Positions 1 to 9,090 of a stretch of 64,000 bases of DNA are shown here, in pieces; position 1 is the first letter of the stretch, and each line of letters begins with the position of its first letter. The notes below the pieces were generated by a model. That model was not told the DNA's origin and ran no database searches. It was given only the letters and a program-made list of their open reading frames with translations. Source of the DNA: Legionella sp. (GTDB taxonomy: Bacteria > Pseudomonadota > Gammaproteobacteria > Legionellales > Legionellaceae). Both the position numbers and the translations under genes were made by a program. Where the stretch lies: NCBI GenBank assembly GCA_031291095.1, contig JARLJR010000070.1, positions 1 to 64,000 on the forward strand. The letters are read 5' to 3'.

Positions 1-1
1 A

Positions 2-109
2 AAAACCTTTTCTGTTCTAAAAAAATCAAGAAAAACAGAGCAAATTAAGCTACAGAAAAAAGCTAATAAAATAATTAAAATGATAGAAAAAGAGGCACTA
101 GCTGCTTAA
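2..109 (+). CDS. 3' end of a truncated gene, product unknown
   Basis: A reading frame enters from the left edge and stays open for 35 codons to a TAA at 107-109. It is very lysine-rich and ends in EKEALAA. This could be the basic C-terminus of a protein whose body lies outside the window, but the stretch is short and AT-rich, so chance is not excluded. An inverted repeat (GGCACTA at 94-100, TAGTGCC at 112-118) overlaps the stop and could be part of a transcription end signal. No function can be assigned. Confidence 0.35.
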   Translation, partial: KTFSVLKKSRKTEQIKLQKKANKIIKMIEKEALAA

Positions 110-148
110 GGTAGTGCCATTGGGCCATGGGCCCAACCTACTAGTTCG

Positions 149-565
149 TTATTTCACCACCACAAATAAAACAATTCCCAACAACAACAGCGTTGGCATT
201 TCATTATAAATACGAAAGAAACGTGAGCTTTTTTGATTTTTATCCTGAGCAAAAGCCTTTCGATAATGTCCGCACAATAGATGATAACCCCATAAAATTA
301 CCACTAAAGTCAATTTCGCATGCATCCACCCTGCTTTCAGATAGTAACTGGGGTTGTAACTTAATAGCCATAACCCAAGAACTGTCGTAAGTAGCGCGGC
401 GGGCCAGGTGATTCCATAATACAAACGACGTTCCATAATTTTAAAGCGTTCATTACTGATTTCATCCCGTGTATCTGCATGATAAACAAATAATCGCGGT
501 AGATAAAATAGCCCAGAAAACCAAGCGACCATGGCAATAATATGAAAAGCTTTAACATACAACAT
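149..565 (-). CDS. hemJ: HemJ-type protoporphyrinogen IX oxidase
   Basis: A 138-residue integral membrane protein of the HemJ (UPF0093) family. These enzymes oxidise protoporphyrinogen IX to protoporphyrin IX in heme synthesis and replace HemG/HemY in many proteobacteria. The length is typical. The first helix carries the family His (H8, in KAFHIIAMVAWFSGLFYLPR), and a Trp-Met-His-Ala-Lys segment at 80-84 supplies the conserved Lys. About four hydrophobic helices are visible. It lies 3 nt downstream of the TerC gene on the same strand, so the two are probably co-transcribed. The family call is firm; the activity is inferred from it. Confidence 0.88.
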   Translation of the reverse strand: MLYVKAFHIIAMVAWFSGLFYLPRLFVYHADTRDEISNERFKIMERRLYYGITWPAALLTTVLGLWLLSYNPSYYLKAGWMHAKLTLVVILWGYHLLCGHYRKAFAQDKNQKSSRFFRIYNEMPTLLLLGIVLFVVVK

Positions 566-568
566 AAA

Positions 569-1303
569 TTAACGTCCTGAAGTTTTTTTGCCTCTTTTTC
601 GAGAGCGTTTGATTAAATTCAAAGATTCCACAGCTAAAGAGAATCCCATTGCAAAGTAAACGTACCCACGTGGAATGTGGAAGGAAAACCCATCAGCAAC
701 TAATACCATGCCAATCAAAATCAAATAACTTAAAGCCAACATTTTAATGGTTGGGTGTTTTTTTATAAATGCGCTAACCCATTCACTGGCAAAAATCATA
801 ATTAAAATGGCACAAGTAATTGCAAAGGCCATAACCCAAAACCGCGTAGTTAGTCCTACCGCCGTCAGCACGCTGTCTAGGGAGAAAATAATATCCATCA
901 GCGCAACTTGAAAGATCACAATTTTAAAACTAGCCTTGGCAGAAGTCATTTTATTTTTATCTGACTCGTCAGCCTCTTCAGTTACCACATCCTGATGAAT
1001 TTCATCCGTGGCCTTCCAAATTAAAAATGCCCCTCCAAGTATTAAAAATATATCTCGCATTGAAAGAGAAAATTGGCTAATCGTTATTAGAGGTCGAGTC
1101 AACCGAATCAAATTAACCGCTAATCCCAGTAACATTAGCCGTGTTACCCAGGAAAAAGTAAGCCCCCATCGCCGTGCTTTTTTCCGTTGGTGAACAGGAA
1201 GTTTTTCCGTCAAAATGGAGAGAATAACCAGATTATCTATTCCTAAGACAACCTCTAAGATCACCAAGACAATTAAACTCGTAATAATATCTAAAAATTC
1301 CAT
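569..1303 (-). CDS. TerC-family integral membrane protein
   Basis: A 244-residue polytopic membrane protein of the TerC family (YkoY/YceF/Alx relatives), implicated in metal-ion handling, especially manganese. The acidic membrane motifs EVVLGIDNLVIL (near residue 16) and MDIIFSLDSVLTA (near 135) are present, with about seven hydrophobic helices and a basic C-terminal tail. It is the first gene of a probable two-gene transcript with hemJ. The 185-nt gap upstream, shared with a divergent gene, is very AT-rich and must hold its promoter. I see no yybP-ykoY-type riboswitch there, although such elements often precede TerC genes. Confidence 0.85.
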   Translation of the reverse strand: MEFLDIITSLIVLVILEVVLGIDNLVILSILTEKLPVHQRKKARRWGLTFSWVTRLMLLGLAVNLIRLTRPLITISQFSLSMRDIFLILGGAFLIWKATDEIHQDVVTEEADESDKNKMTSAKASFKIVIFQVALMDIIFSLDSVLTAVGLTTRFWVMAFAITCAILIMIFASEWVSAFIKKHPTIKMLALSYLILIGMVLVADGFSFHIPRGYVYFAMGFSLAVESLNLIKRSRKRGKKTSGR

Positions 1304-1506
1304 CTATATCTCTGATTAATAAATAATTTACTTATAATACCAAACTTCAAAATACACACTGCGAACATCTTATTTATTAAGATATCATAAAAACATCTGA
1401 ACCTTTATTATCTTAAATAAGATAATATTAATTGCAATTAAGCTAACAAAAATCATATAATTAGACCTATTTTTGACCTCGGTGAGGCATGAGAGGGCAC
1501 TTTGCT

Positions 1507-3555
1507 ATGTCAATTCGCAATGATTTACTTTTTAAACTCCCCAAATATTTGTTGAGTTATTTGGTATATTACCCTGATATCATTCCCTTTCAACATAATG
1601 ACACACAATATTTTCAACATTGGCACTCATTAACTACAAGTAAATACATTTATACTAATGGCTACGTAATGGAACCTACCAACTGGTTTATGTATGCATT
1701 TCAAAGTTTTAAAGGGTGGATTGGTCTCGACAATCACTGTCAAACAGAAAAAATTCAATTTAGTTTAGAAAAATTAGCATATTACGGATATCTGCGTGGC
1801 TATGACCAATCCATTGTTAGGCAAATGCACTATTATCCATTACCAGCCGATTACTTAGACCTCGTTGATACGAACACTCAAGCTAAAAATCCAAAAACTA
1901 CAAATGCCCTACAGCAGAGGCTCATACTCGACTACAATAATCTCGTTGCTCCGTATACCTCAGAATATCTATATGCAAATTATACATTCGGACGAACCCT
2001 ACGAAGGCTGAATTTACCTGAAGAAATACCATTGCTTGATCCACAAAATGTGGAATTGGTTGAGACAACTATAGCGGCTCTTGAACCGGTACAAAGTATC
2101 AATCTTGGTAGCTTACAAAAGCATTTAGCCGAACCCAGATACACATATCCCAAGCACAGTCTTTATGCCCAAAAAATGGCTGAACACTACATCAAGGTAG
2201 CTAAGACTGAAAAAGGGAGATTCTTTTATGGCATTAACTTAATTAGTTCAGCAAAACCCAAAGCTCAACTACTTCTTGAGCGAGCACGACAGATTGACCC
2301 TGTTGCTTATAATAATGAATTAAATTTATATATTGGGCATCACCTGGAACAGAAAGAATTTGATGAAGCATTTAATTTGATTAATCAATTCTCCGACTTA
2401 GATAGAGCCCTTAAATACTTACTTGAAAAGTTTACAGCACAACAACGCAATCACTATGTTAAACAAGATACACCTTTGGCATTAAAATTAGCTCAACATA
2501 TTCTTCAAGAAAATAATACCCTAGAAAATATCGTGCTTGCCGCACAGTATGACTCAAACTTAATAGAACATAATCCTGATAAAGCATTCGCTCTTTTAGT
2601 ACAAACTAAAAAATATGATGAGGCATACGCATTATTTGAAAAACATAATAAGGTGGTTCAATTTCCTTCTAAGCAAATAGAAATTTTAGCCCAGCATTTT
2701 GATAGTATTGGTGAAGTACTTTATGAGTATGGTGCAGACGAGCGCGAAAATAAACTATGGGATAAAGCAGAAAAAAACTATCTGGACAGCCTATATGCCA
2801 AGAAAAAAGCAGCTGCTTTATTGCCCGATACTTATACAGAAGTTTATTACACTCACAAAAGACTTTATGCTCAAGTACTCATTGATTCGGATGCAGAAAA
2901 GCCTAAAGGTCAATTAGAAGTAGTTAATAAAGCACTCCGCTTACTTGATGGATGTTTCCCCAAAACAGACGAAGAACGGGAACGACATCAGAAAGCATTA
3001 GCCAAAGGATTAATGAGGCTAGTAACATATTTAAGTGCAAAAATTAAGGTTGGTGTAACCTATGGCTGCGATTTTGATGAGCAAACGAGGCACAATGAGG
3101 CACATCAAGCTAATTTTACTCAAATCCGCTCCTCACTGCTACGAGTCATTGAATTATTAACACCGATGGATGATTCAGAACAAAGACTAGTACTTGCTCA
3201 AGCCCATTTTACTCTTGCAGATATAATTCTATTCTTCAGTTTAGGTGAAGAATATCGCACTCATTTTGAAAAAGCAGCACGATTAGCCCCAGAAAACCCT
3301 ATCTATATATTTAAAGCCGCAGAACTTTTATATGGAATTGAAGAAAGCGAAAAAGAATACGAGCGATATCGCGATATTGGAATTCAAAAACTTAAAGCAA
3401 AAGGCTATCAAGTAACCGACTATTTACATTGGGATACAGATCGCTGGAATAATAATAGCATAGCAGCTAGCTATATTCCTGATATTCATGTATTGAGTAA
3501 AAATAGCGCAACAGTAGAAGAGGAAGATTCCGATCAACCATGGCTTGGATTATAA
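1507..3555 (+). CDS. Legionella-type protein with TPR-like helical repeats, function unknown
   Basis: A 682-residue soluble protein with no recognised enzymatic motif. The N-terminal part is rich in Tyr, His and Trp (FKGWIGLDNHC, then KLAYYGYLRGYD). From about residue 220 on it is a series of paired helices of TPR/SEL1 character (for example LLERARQIDP, then FDEAFNLINQF; near the C-terminus FEKAARLAPENPIYIFKAAELLYG). The start at 1507 is preferred over the in-frame ATG at 1489 because GAGAGGG lies 9 nt upstream, while the earlier ATG has a purine run only 1 nt away. It stands alone, facing away from terC. Large TPR-like orphans of this kind are common in Legionella and some are effectors, but nothing here proves translocation. 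Confidence 0.8.
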   Translation: MSIRNDLLFKLPKYLLSYLVYYPDIIPFQHNDTQYFQHWHSLTTSKYIYTNGYVMEPTNWFMYAFQSFKGWIGLDNHCQTEKIQFSLEKLAYYGYLRGYDQSIVRQMHYYPLPADYLDLVDTNTQAKNPKTTNALQQRLILDYNNLVAPYTSEYLYANYTFGRTLRRLNLPEEIPLLDPQNVELVETTIAALEPVQSINLGSLQKHLAEPRYTYPKHSLYAQKMAEHYIKVAKTEKGRFFYGINLISSAKPKAQLLLERARQIDPVAYNNELNLYIGHHLEQKEFDEAFNLINQFSDLDRALKYLLEKFTAQQRNHYVKQDTPLALKLAQHILQENNTLENIVLAAQYDSNLIEHNPDKAFALLVQTKKYDEAYALFEKHNKVVQFPSKQIEILAQHFDSIGEVLYEYGADERENKLWDKAEKNYLDSLYAKKKAAALLPDTYTEVYYTHKRLYAQVLIDSDAEKPKGQLEVVNKALRLLDGCFPKTDEERERHQKALAKGLMRLVTYLSAKIKVGVTYGCDFDEQTRHNEAHQANFTQIRSSLLRVIELLTPMDDSEQRLVLAQAHFTLADIILFFSLGEEYRTHFEKAARLAPENPIYIFKAAELLYGIEESEKEYERYRDIGIQKLKAKGYQVTDYLHWDTDRWNNNSIAASYIPDIHVLSKNSATVEEEDSDQPWLGL

Positions 3556-3658
3556 CTCTTTAATGACATACTTGATAAACATCTTATCATCTTTCATATC
3601 GTATCCGTTCGGGTAATGATTAAGACCCTCTCATCACTCGAACTACACCTAAAGCACC

Positions 3659-6235
3659 TCATTTCACCTTAGCACCAGATGATCCAGGAGTGGGACTAAT
3701 TATCGGTGCATTTCCTTCTTTTGATAATTCGTTATATTGCTTGATAAAATCCCGTACCTTTCCACTACCCGGAGAGATAAAATAGGTATGTGGATTATCA
3801 GATATTCTTGGACTAGATACTGTTTTAGGGCTTATTTCTTCTTTGGTTTGATTATCTAAAAGTCGCTGTTTATGCTCTACAAACTGTGTTTTTAATTTAG
3901 TTAGGGTGCTAAACTTAAGCACTTGGACGGTACTCATCAAGTCATAACTTTTAAAAAATAACTCTTCCCCATTTGCAATTATTTGTAATAGCAAATCAAG
4001 TTGCTTCATACTTCTCTTTTGTTTTTCATTCAGCTGAGGATTAGTTTGAGTAAAACTGTTAATAAAATCTCTTACTTCTTGCGTAAATTCAATTAAGGAT
4101 GCCGTTAAAAGTTCCAGATCGTTAACATCATCTTGAATCTCTGCAAAATGCTCACGTAATGGTGTTAACATTTCAGGTTCAGCACCGTATTCGGTGACGC
4201 TTTTCCTAAAACTGGCAAAAGGCATTAATTTATCAGCAACAGGATGTAATTTAGCAAAAGCAGTTACATCTTTTTCAAGTTGTTTTGCTAGCTCAACAGG
4301 TTTTGTTGGGCTTGCGTTATTAAATGATGATATGGACACTTTACGCAATTTAACTGAGCTTGTTTCACTTTCTATAAATAATGGTGGTTTATTCAAACTT
4401 GCTAAAGTGACGGATAAATTATACGTTGTCTTTAACGCAGCGCGAATATCGGAACAGAGCATAGTAGGATCAAGCTTCATCCCCAAGGAACCAGGTGTGT
4501 TTCCTGAAGCAGATTCCTGAGCCTTCATGCTATTAAAAAGAAGCACGAAAATATCTACAAAATTTTTGCGTGCGACTCCTTGATCGTCAAATTTAGGCAA
4601 AACGCCATAAATTGAATAATAATAAATCATTGCATTTTTATAGAGCTCTTCAACCCCTGTTCTATCCTTGCCACTTTTACAATTTGTAGAAACGATCCCT
4701 CCCATCGATTCTACGAGAATGCTGGTGTAAGCTGCTTTAAAAGCAACGAAATTTCGCTCCCCTCCCTGACCAATAAAATTCTCATTTCGCAGGTTACTAA
4801 TCTCTTGTTGTGCAGCCTTTATCAAAATAAATCGAGCCACTTGCTCCGGGTTAAGCGTATTTTTAGCAAGCTCTAGTTCAAGATAGGCAATAAATTGTTT
4901 CGCATAACTGAGAATAGAATCAGTATGCGCCCAACGATTAAATTTTTTGGATAAACCTCCAGATAATGCATCACCGAATCGCAAAAAATTCATTGGATCA
5001 TTACCAGTAACAATAGTTACGTCTGGATAAGTACCACTCAAACTGATTTCTTGGATTGCTCTTCGTTGCTCTCTTGTTAAACGCGTATCTGCAGTTGCAA
5101 CCAATCTATCAATCACTGTATCGCTCAAGAGCGATTGTACAAAAATTAGCGGTCGAGGCCGCCCGCTAGTGCCCAAACCGGCCCAAATTTGATCAAAATC
5201 TCGAGTTACTTCCTGACTTAAATAGCCTAAAACCTGCTCTGCAGTTTGTTTTACATAAAAGGCTCTATCTTTTTTAGCCACATGCAATTCATAAGGAACC
5301 ATGGTACTGGTTTTAAGGCTACGTGATAATAAGGTGTATTCCTTACCATCAAAGGTTACTAAAGAGTTCATACGTGCATTTTGTATACCCGGGATGTGAG
5401 ACATCGCTGAAGATTGGCTTAAGCTTTCAAAATCCGCCCAAGACTCTTCTAAAGTGGTTGGTACCTGTTTGAGCAACCAAGTTTGTTCCCAAGATGAGAG
5501 CCCACGAAACCATAAAGGCCTATTCTCTTCCGGCTGCACGTGAATACTCAAAAACTCTCTTTTTTGCTCTTCTGTAAGCTGATTTCCAAGATACTCATCC
5601 ACTTGAAAAATAGACTTTTCAGAATCAATTGTTATCTCATTGATAAGGAGATGATTATGTTTATAGTCAGCAACAAAATAGCGCTCCGCCGTGCGAATAT
5701 CACTAATGATTCGTTTGGGAGTAGTGTTCGTTTTAGCAGCAATTAGAGCAACCAAATTGTTAATAAAAAGATCAATAGTTGTTTTGTCAGGGAAGAGTAA
5801 TCCACCAATGTTTAACTGTTCACCAAGTAATTCAAGAATAGCCTTTAATTGTCCTTCACTATTGATACCAAGGAACCTATCTTCTAAATTTGCAAACTCC
5901 AAAGCATTTAATATACCGGCAATTACGCTAAGCTTACGCACAATAAGTGCATTATCTTCGAATGTATACAAGTATCTAGATTCATCAACAGGTGCCGCAC
6001 TATAAGTCACATGAGTAACTTCTTTTCGTTTCCCATCAACCGCAAGTGAGATCTTATTGTAGGTATAAATAGGTGATGGATATTTTTTTTCCTCATACTC
6101 TTTCATTTTATTAGAAACAAAATCTAAGTAAAAACGTGTTTCACTGGTAGACCGTGGAGCTTTTTTCTGCCCACCAGTAGACTCTACTGTTCCATCTTTC
6201 ACTGCTTTAATAAGGTCTATTATTGTTAATGGCAT
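3659..6235 (-). CDS. Putative phosphoinositide phosphatase effector with SopB/SidF-type CX5R motif
   Basis: An 858-residue protein with the active-site motif NCKSGKDRTG, catalytic Cys519 and Arg525. This CX5R P-loop is the one used by the Salmonella/Shigella inositol phosphatases SopB/IpgD, and related loops occur in the Legionella effectors SidF and SidP, which are of similar size. The nucleophile is followed by a helix (VEELYKNAMIYYYSIYG) and a long helical C-terminal region ending in a Ser/Gly/Lys-rich tail. There is no signal peptide or obvious membrane helix. It is monocistronic and divergent from pcnB across a 260-nt AT-rich gap. The family assignment rests on the motif and size. Inferred role: dephosphorylation of host phosphoinositides after type IV secretion. 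Confidence 0.75.
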   Translation of the reverse strand: MPLTIIDLIKAVKDGTVESTGGQKKAPRSTSETRFYLDFVSNKMKEYEEKKYPSPIYTYNKISLAVDGKRKEVTHVTYSAAPVDESRYLYTFEDNALIVRKLSVIAGILNALEFANLEDRFLGINSEGQLKAILELLGEQLNIGGLLFPDKTTIDLFINNLVALIAAKTNTTPKRIISDIRTAERYFVADYKHNHLLINEITIDSEKSIFQVDEYLGNQLTEEQKREFLSIHVQPEENRPLWFRGLSSWEQTWLLKQVPTTLEESWADFESLSQSSAMSHIPGIQNARMNSLVTFDGKEYTLLSRSLKTSTMVPYELHVAKKDRAFYVKQTAEQVLGYLSQEVTRDFDQIWAGLGTSGRPRPLIFVQSLLSDTVIDRLVATADTRLTREQRRAIQEISLSGTYPDVTIVTGNDPMNFLRFGDALSGGLSKKFNRWAHTDSILSYAKQFIAYLELELAKNTLNPEQVARFILIKAAQQEISNLRNENFIGQGGERNFVAFKAAYTSILVESMGGIVSTNCKSGKDRTGVEELYKNAMIYYYSIYGVLPKFDDQGVARKNFVDIFVLLFNSMKAQESASGNTPGSLGMKLDPTMLCSDIRAALKTTYNLSVTLASLNKPPLFIESETSSVKLRKVSISSFNNASPTKPVELAKQLEKDVTAFAKLHPVADKLMPFASFRKSVTEYGAEPEMLTPLREHFAEIQDDVNDLELLTASLIEFTQEVRDFINSFTQTNPQLNEKQKRSMKQLDLLLQIIANGEELFFKSYDLMSTVQVLKFSTLTKLKTQFVEHKQRLLDNQTKEEISPKTVSSPRISDNPHTYFISPGSGKVRDFIKQYNELSKEGNAPIISPTPGSSGAKVK

Positions 6236-6330
6236 AAAAAATAGTTCCCAACGTCATGGATTTAAATTAGATAGCTTGGTTAAATAATGCAGGTATTTAA
6301 TATAAATATATTAGCACAGAAATGCCCGCA

Positions 6331-6354
6331 AAGAGAGCACGATGCTCTTTTTAT
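6331..6354 (+). terminator. Terminator-like hairpin in the gap upstream of pcnB
   Basis: AGAGCA-CGA-TGCTCT followed directly by a run of T on the plus strand has the form of a small intrinsic terminator. It lies between two divergent genes, where no plus-strand transcript is expected to end. It may be an attenuator in the pcnB leader, the end of a short RNA, or chance. Confidence 0.3.
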
Positions 6355-6502
6355 GAGCCTAATAATAGCATCTTTAATATTCTTGTATCTGTTTTGAAAT
6401 AAATTTCATACTTGGGGCATTGTTTCTAAATACAAAAGATTCACTTTATTGTTTGGCTTCGCTATAATTGTCTAGTTTTGTCTAATCATGTGAGAAACTA
6501 CA

Positions 6503-7843
6503 ATCATCAAATTTATCAAAAAGCTGCTTAAGAGAAACAGGGCTCATACAAATCCTGTTAGCACAGCTTACATTATTCCAAGGAATCACCATTCCATATC
6601 TAAAGCGGATATTAGCAGCAATGCACTAAAAGTGCTTAACCGCTTAAATGGCAGTGGATTTCAAGCATACATTGTTGGTGGCAGTGTTCGTGATCTTTTA
6701 CTTAATAAAGCCCCCAAAGATTTTGATGTTGCGACTAATGCAACACCGAATCAAATCAAGAGCTTGTTTCGTAATGGACGAATTATTGGCCGCCGATTTA
6801 AGTTAGTCCATGTGCTTTTTCATCGTGAAATTATTGAAGTGGCAACCTTTCGTGGCCATGCTTCCCTTGATGAAAGCCAACAAACAAATGAGCGCGGTAT
6901 GCTGGTCCGTGATAATACATTTGGCTCCTTGGATGAAGATGCCTGGCGGCGCGATTTCACCATTAATTCGCTCTATTATAATGTAGTGGATTCATCCATT
7001 ATTGACTTTACTGGCGGTGTTAAGGACGTTCAGGATAAACTTATCCGCATGATTGGTGATCCAGTAACCCGTTATACAGAAGATCCAGTAAGAATGCTGC
7101 GCGCTATACGATTTAGTGCCAAACTACATTTTAATCTGGCTCCAGAGACAGAGGCACCATTCCCTGAAATTAGTTCATTGATTACACATGTCTCCAATTC
7201 TCGTTTATTCGATGAAATGACTAAGCTGTATCAATGCGGAAATGCCGAAACAGTACAGAAATTACTGATGCAATATGGCTTATTTCAGCATTTATGCCCA
7301 CAAACAACCGCCCTATTTAACAGCCAGTACCCGGTTAATGCCTTATTAGCGATTGCCCTGGAAAATACGGATACACGAATTCAGGATGACAAACCAGTAA
7401 CTCCTGCATTTTTGTTTGCAGTGATTTTATGGTTCCCAATGATTGAACGCTCTAAACAATTACAAAGCTCAGGTATGGATCCCTTACCCGCTGTAGAAAA
7501 AGCGATGTCTATTGTTATTGCAGAACAAAATAAAATCATTTCGATTCCTAAGCGCTACACCCAAATTATTCGTGAAATATGGTTATTACAATACCGTTTC
7601 GTAAAACGTTTAGGTGGTAGAGCGTTTAACTTATTACAACATCCACGATTTAGAGCTGCTTATGATTTCATGGCCTTACGTGCCCTTGCTGGTGATGAGT
7701 CAATGGAACTCGCGCAATGGTGGACCTCATTTCAAGAAGCAAGTGAAGAGGCACGTAATCAAATGGTGACAGAACTTAATGCTGGCTCACCAGCCAAAAA
7801 AAGCAAGCGTCGTAGAAAACCAAAAGCCGCTACGCCAAAATGA
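6503..7843 (+). CDS. pcnB: Poly(A) polymerase PcnB, apparently with a non-AUG start
   Basis: Adds poly(A) tails to RNA 3' ends and so promotes decay. The nucleotidyltransferase core VGGSVRD (about residues 58-64) and the catalytic pair DFD (D73, D75) are clear, followed by RRDFTINSLYY, the neck EDPVRMLRAIRFSAK and a Lys/Arg-rich C-terminal tail. The first in-frame ATG/GTG/TTG after the upstream stop (6491) is a GTG at 6632. Homology to PcnB continues well before it: the codons for IIPRN and SISKADISSNALK (6572-6631) match the conserved IPRE...ISRKDISENALKV of E. coli PcnB. No ATG, GTG or TTG exists in that extension, so ATC at 6503 (GTGAG 8 nt upstream) or a neighbouring ATC/CTG is the likely start; E. 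coli pcnB is known to use AUU. Length from 6503 is 446 residues. Confidence 0.88.
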   Translation: MIKFIKKLLKRNRAHTNPVSTAYIIPRNHHSISKADISSNALKVLNRLNGSGFQAYIVGGSVRDLLLNKAPKDFDVATNATPNQIKSLFRNGRIIGRRFKLVHVLFHREIIEVATFRGHASLDESQQTNERGMLVRDNTFGSLDEDAWRRDFTINSLYYNVVDSSIIDFTGGVKDVQDKLIRMIGDPVTRYTEDPVRMLRAIRFSAKLHFNLAPETEAPFPEISSLITHVSNSRLFDEMTKLYQCGNAETVQKLLMQYGLFQHLCPQTTALFNSQYPVNALLAIALENTDTRIQDDKPVTPAFLFAVILWFPMIERSKQLQSSGMDPLPAVEKAMSIVIAEQNKIISIPKRYTQIIREIWLLQYRFVKRLGGRAFNLLQHPRFRAAYDFMALRALAGDESMELAQWWTSFQEASEEARNQMVTELNAGSPAKKSKRRRKPKAATPK

Positions 7844-8346
7844 ATATTTGCTATCTCGGGTTGGGTTCAAATCAAAAATCACCTGAACGCCAACTCCGAC
7901 GTGCCGTCCGCGCCATCAGTGCCTTAAGATCTACCTCGCTAACTAAAGTCTCGCGTTTTCATTGGACCAAAGCTTGGGGTTTACAAGGTCAACAAGATTT
8001 TTGTAATGCCGTAGTTGAAATCCGTACTACCTTAGCGCCTGTGCAGTTATTAAGAGCCTGCCAACACATTGAAAAACAACAAGGCCGAGTACGCAAAAAA
8101 CGTTGGGGGCCTAGGGTTATTGATATAGATATACTCACTTATGGCAATAAAACAATCCAGATTAATAATCTAACGATTCCTCATCCGTATATAGCATCAA
8201 GAGATTTTGTGCTCCAACCGCTTTATGAGATATGTGGGATTAATTTAATAAATAAACTTGTTAAAAATCAGCAACCTATATCGACTCCCTCGTTCATCCT
8301 CACAGAGATAATAGGACAAGAAGCACTTTGTGAAGAACTGGTATAA
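7840..8346 (+). CDS. folK: 6-hydroxymethyl-7,8-dihydropterin pyrophosphokinase FolK
   Basis: Transfers pyrophosphate from ATP to 6-hydroxymethyl-dihydropterin, the step before dihydropteroate synthase in folate synthesis. The 168-residue length is normal. LGLGSN at the N-terminus and the metal-binding PRVIDIDIL, followed by LTIPHPYIASRDFVLQPL, are diagnostic. The ATG overlaps the pcnB stop (ATGA), a translational-coupling arrangement, and the pcnB-folK pair is widely conserved in gammaproteobacteria. Confidence 0.95.
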   Translation: MNICYLGLGSNQKSPERQLRRAVRAISALRSTSLTKVSRFHWTKAWGLQGQQDFCNAVVEIRTTLAPVQLLRACQHIEKQQGRVRKKRWGPRVIDIDILTYGNKTIQINNLTIPHPYIASRDFVLQPLYEICGINLINKLVKNQQPISTPSFILTEIIGQEALCEELV

Positions 8347-8372
8347 ACGTACCATCAATACTTAGCCACAAC

Positions 8373-8428
8373 TGTAGGCTGGGCCCAACTCTAACTATGT
8401 TTGCTGGGCTTAACAGCCCATCCTACGA
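8373..8428. repeat. Dispersed intergenic inverted repeat (TGTAGGCTGGGC family)
   Basis: An imperfect hairpin with outer arms TGTAGGCTGGGC and CCATCCTACGA and an inner GCTGGGCTTAACAGCCC. It lies 27 nt after folK. Related sequences occur at 15136, 16929, 29159, 34117 and 55067 of this window. Confidence 0.6.
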
Positions 8429-8517
8429 TTATTTTAAAATTTTCTCTTAAGTTATGAACACTTACCTCAAATCGGCTACACTTCAAAATAGAGAACATAC
8501 TTATTGCGAGGGATGCC

Positions 8518-8940
8518 ATGTATACTAATATATTATTTGCTACGGATTTACTTAATGAACATACTCATCTCGCTGAAAAGGCTGTTGAAATAGCAAAGCA
8601 ATTTAATGCTCAATTATACCTTCTACATGTAATCGAATTACCTGCTAGTATCCAATTAGCTCAAGGGCTTGGATTTACTGAGTTAGTCAATCCAGCAAAA
8701 GATGATGCACAAACGGTTTTATCATTACTTGGAGAAAATCTTCATATCCCTGAAGAACGACAATTTGTTGAAATCGGCTCGGTGAAAGAGCATATCTTTA
8801 GTAAAGTGAAGGAATTGAATTGCCAATTGATCATCCTTGGTAGCCACTCGGCTTCAGGGTTCAGCTCTTTGCTAGGAAGTACAGCACATGCAACCGTAAA
8901 CCATGCCCCCTGCGATGTGTTAACTTTGAGATTAAAATAG
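8518..8940 (+). CDS. Universal stress protein, UspA family
   Basis: A 140-residue single-domain USP (Rossmann-like alpha/beta). The N-terminal strand YTNILFATDL and the C-terminal GSHSASGFSSLLGSTA, which fits the ATP-binding G-2x-G-9x-G(S/T) signature, place it with the nucleotide-binding members. The ATG is preceded by GCGAGGGA. It is transcribed alone, and its 3' side carries two hairpins before the convergent der gene. The specific stress role is unknown. Confidence 0.88.
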   Translation: MYTNILFATDLLNEHTHLAEKAVEIAKQFNAQLYLLHVIELPASIQLAQGLGFTELVNPAKDDAQTVLSLLGENLHIPEERQFVEIGSVKEHIFSKVKELNCQLIILGSHSASGFSSLLGSTAHATVNHAPCDVLTLRLK

Positions 8941-9016
8941 TCTAGTTGTAAGCAACTAATGGTTGGCTTATGTTAGCACAACGCAATACACGATCTATGA
9001 ATGCATCGGGGTCGAT

Positions 9017-9042
9017 CCCGTATTAGGCTACGCTAATACGGG
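9017..9042. repeat. Inverted repeat CCCGTATTA...TAATACGGG
   Basis: A perfect 9-bp inverted repeat with an 8-nt loop between the convergent usp and der genes. The GGGCTACG just after it resembles the GTAGCCCG/CGGGCTAC repeat at 58401, so both may belong to one dispersed family. Confidence 0.55.
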
Positions 9043-9049
9043 CTACGTT

Positions 9050-9090
9050 AATTGGCGAAATTTACATACTTCGTAGGCATTTCGTCAATT
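9050..9090. repeat. Hairpin overlapping the der stop codon
   Basis: Arms AATTGGCGAAAT and ATTTCGTCAATT (11 of 12 pairs) with a 17-nt loop. It overlaps the stop codon of der and has no T run, so a terminator role for der is possible but unproven. Confidence 0.45.

Noticed and set aside
1304-1488. Possible Mn-sensing (yybP-ykoY) riboswitch upstream of the TerC gene
   Set aside because: The gap is almost pure A/T and shows none of the GC-rich conserved stems of that riboswitch.
6322-6402. 26-codon frame starting ATG in the pcnB upstream gap
   Set aside because: Too short, no ribosome-binding site and no coding bias beyond chance in AT-rich DNA.
6632-6634. GTG 6632 as the true start of pcnB
   Set aside because: It removes the conserved IPRN...ISSNALK segment, which is clearly encoded in frame upstream.
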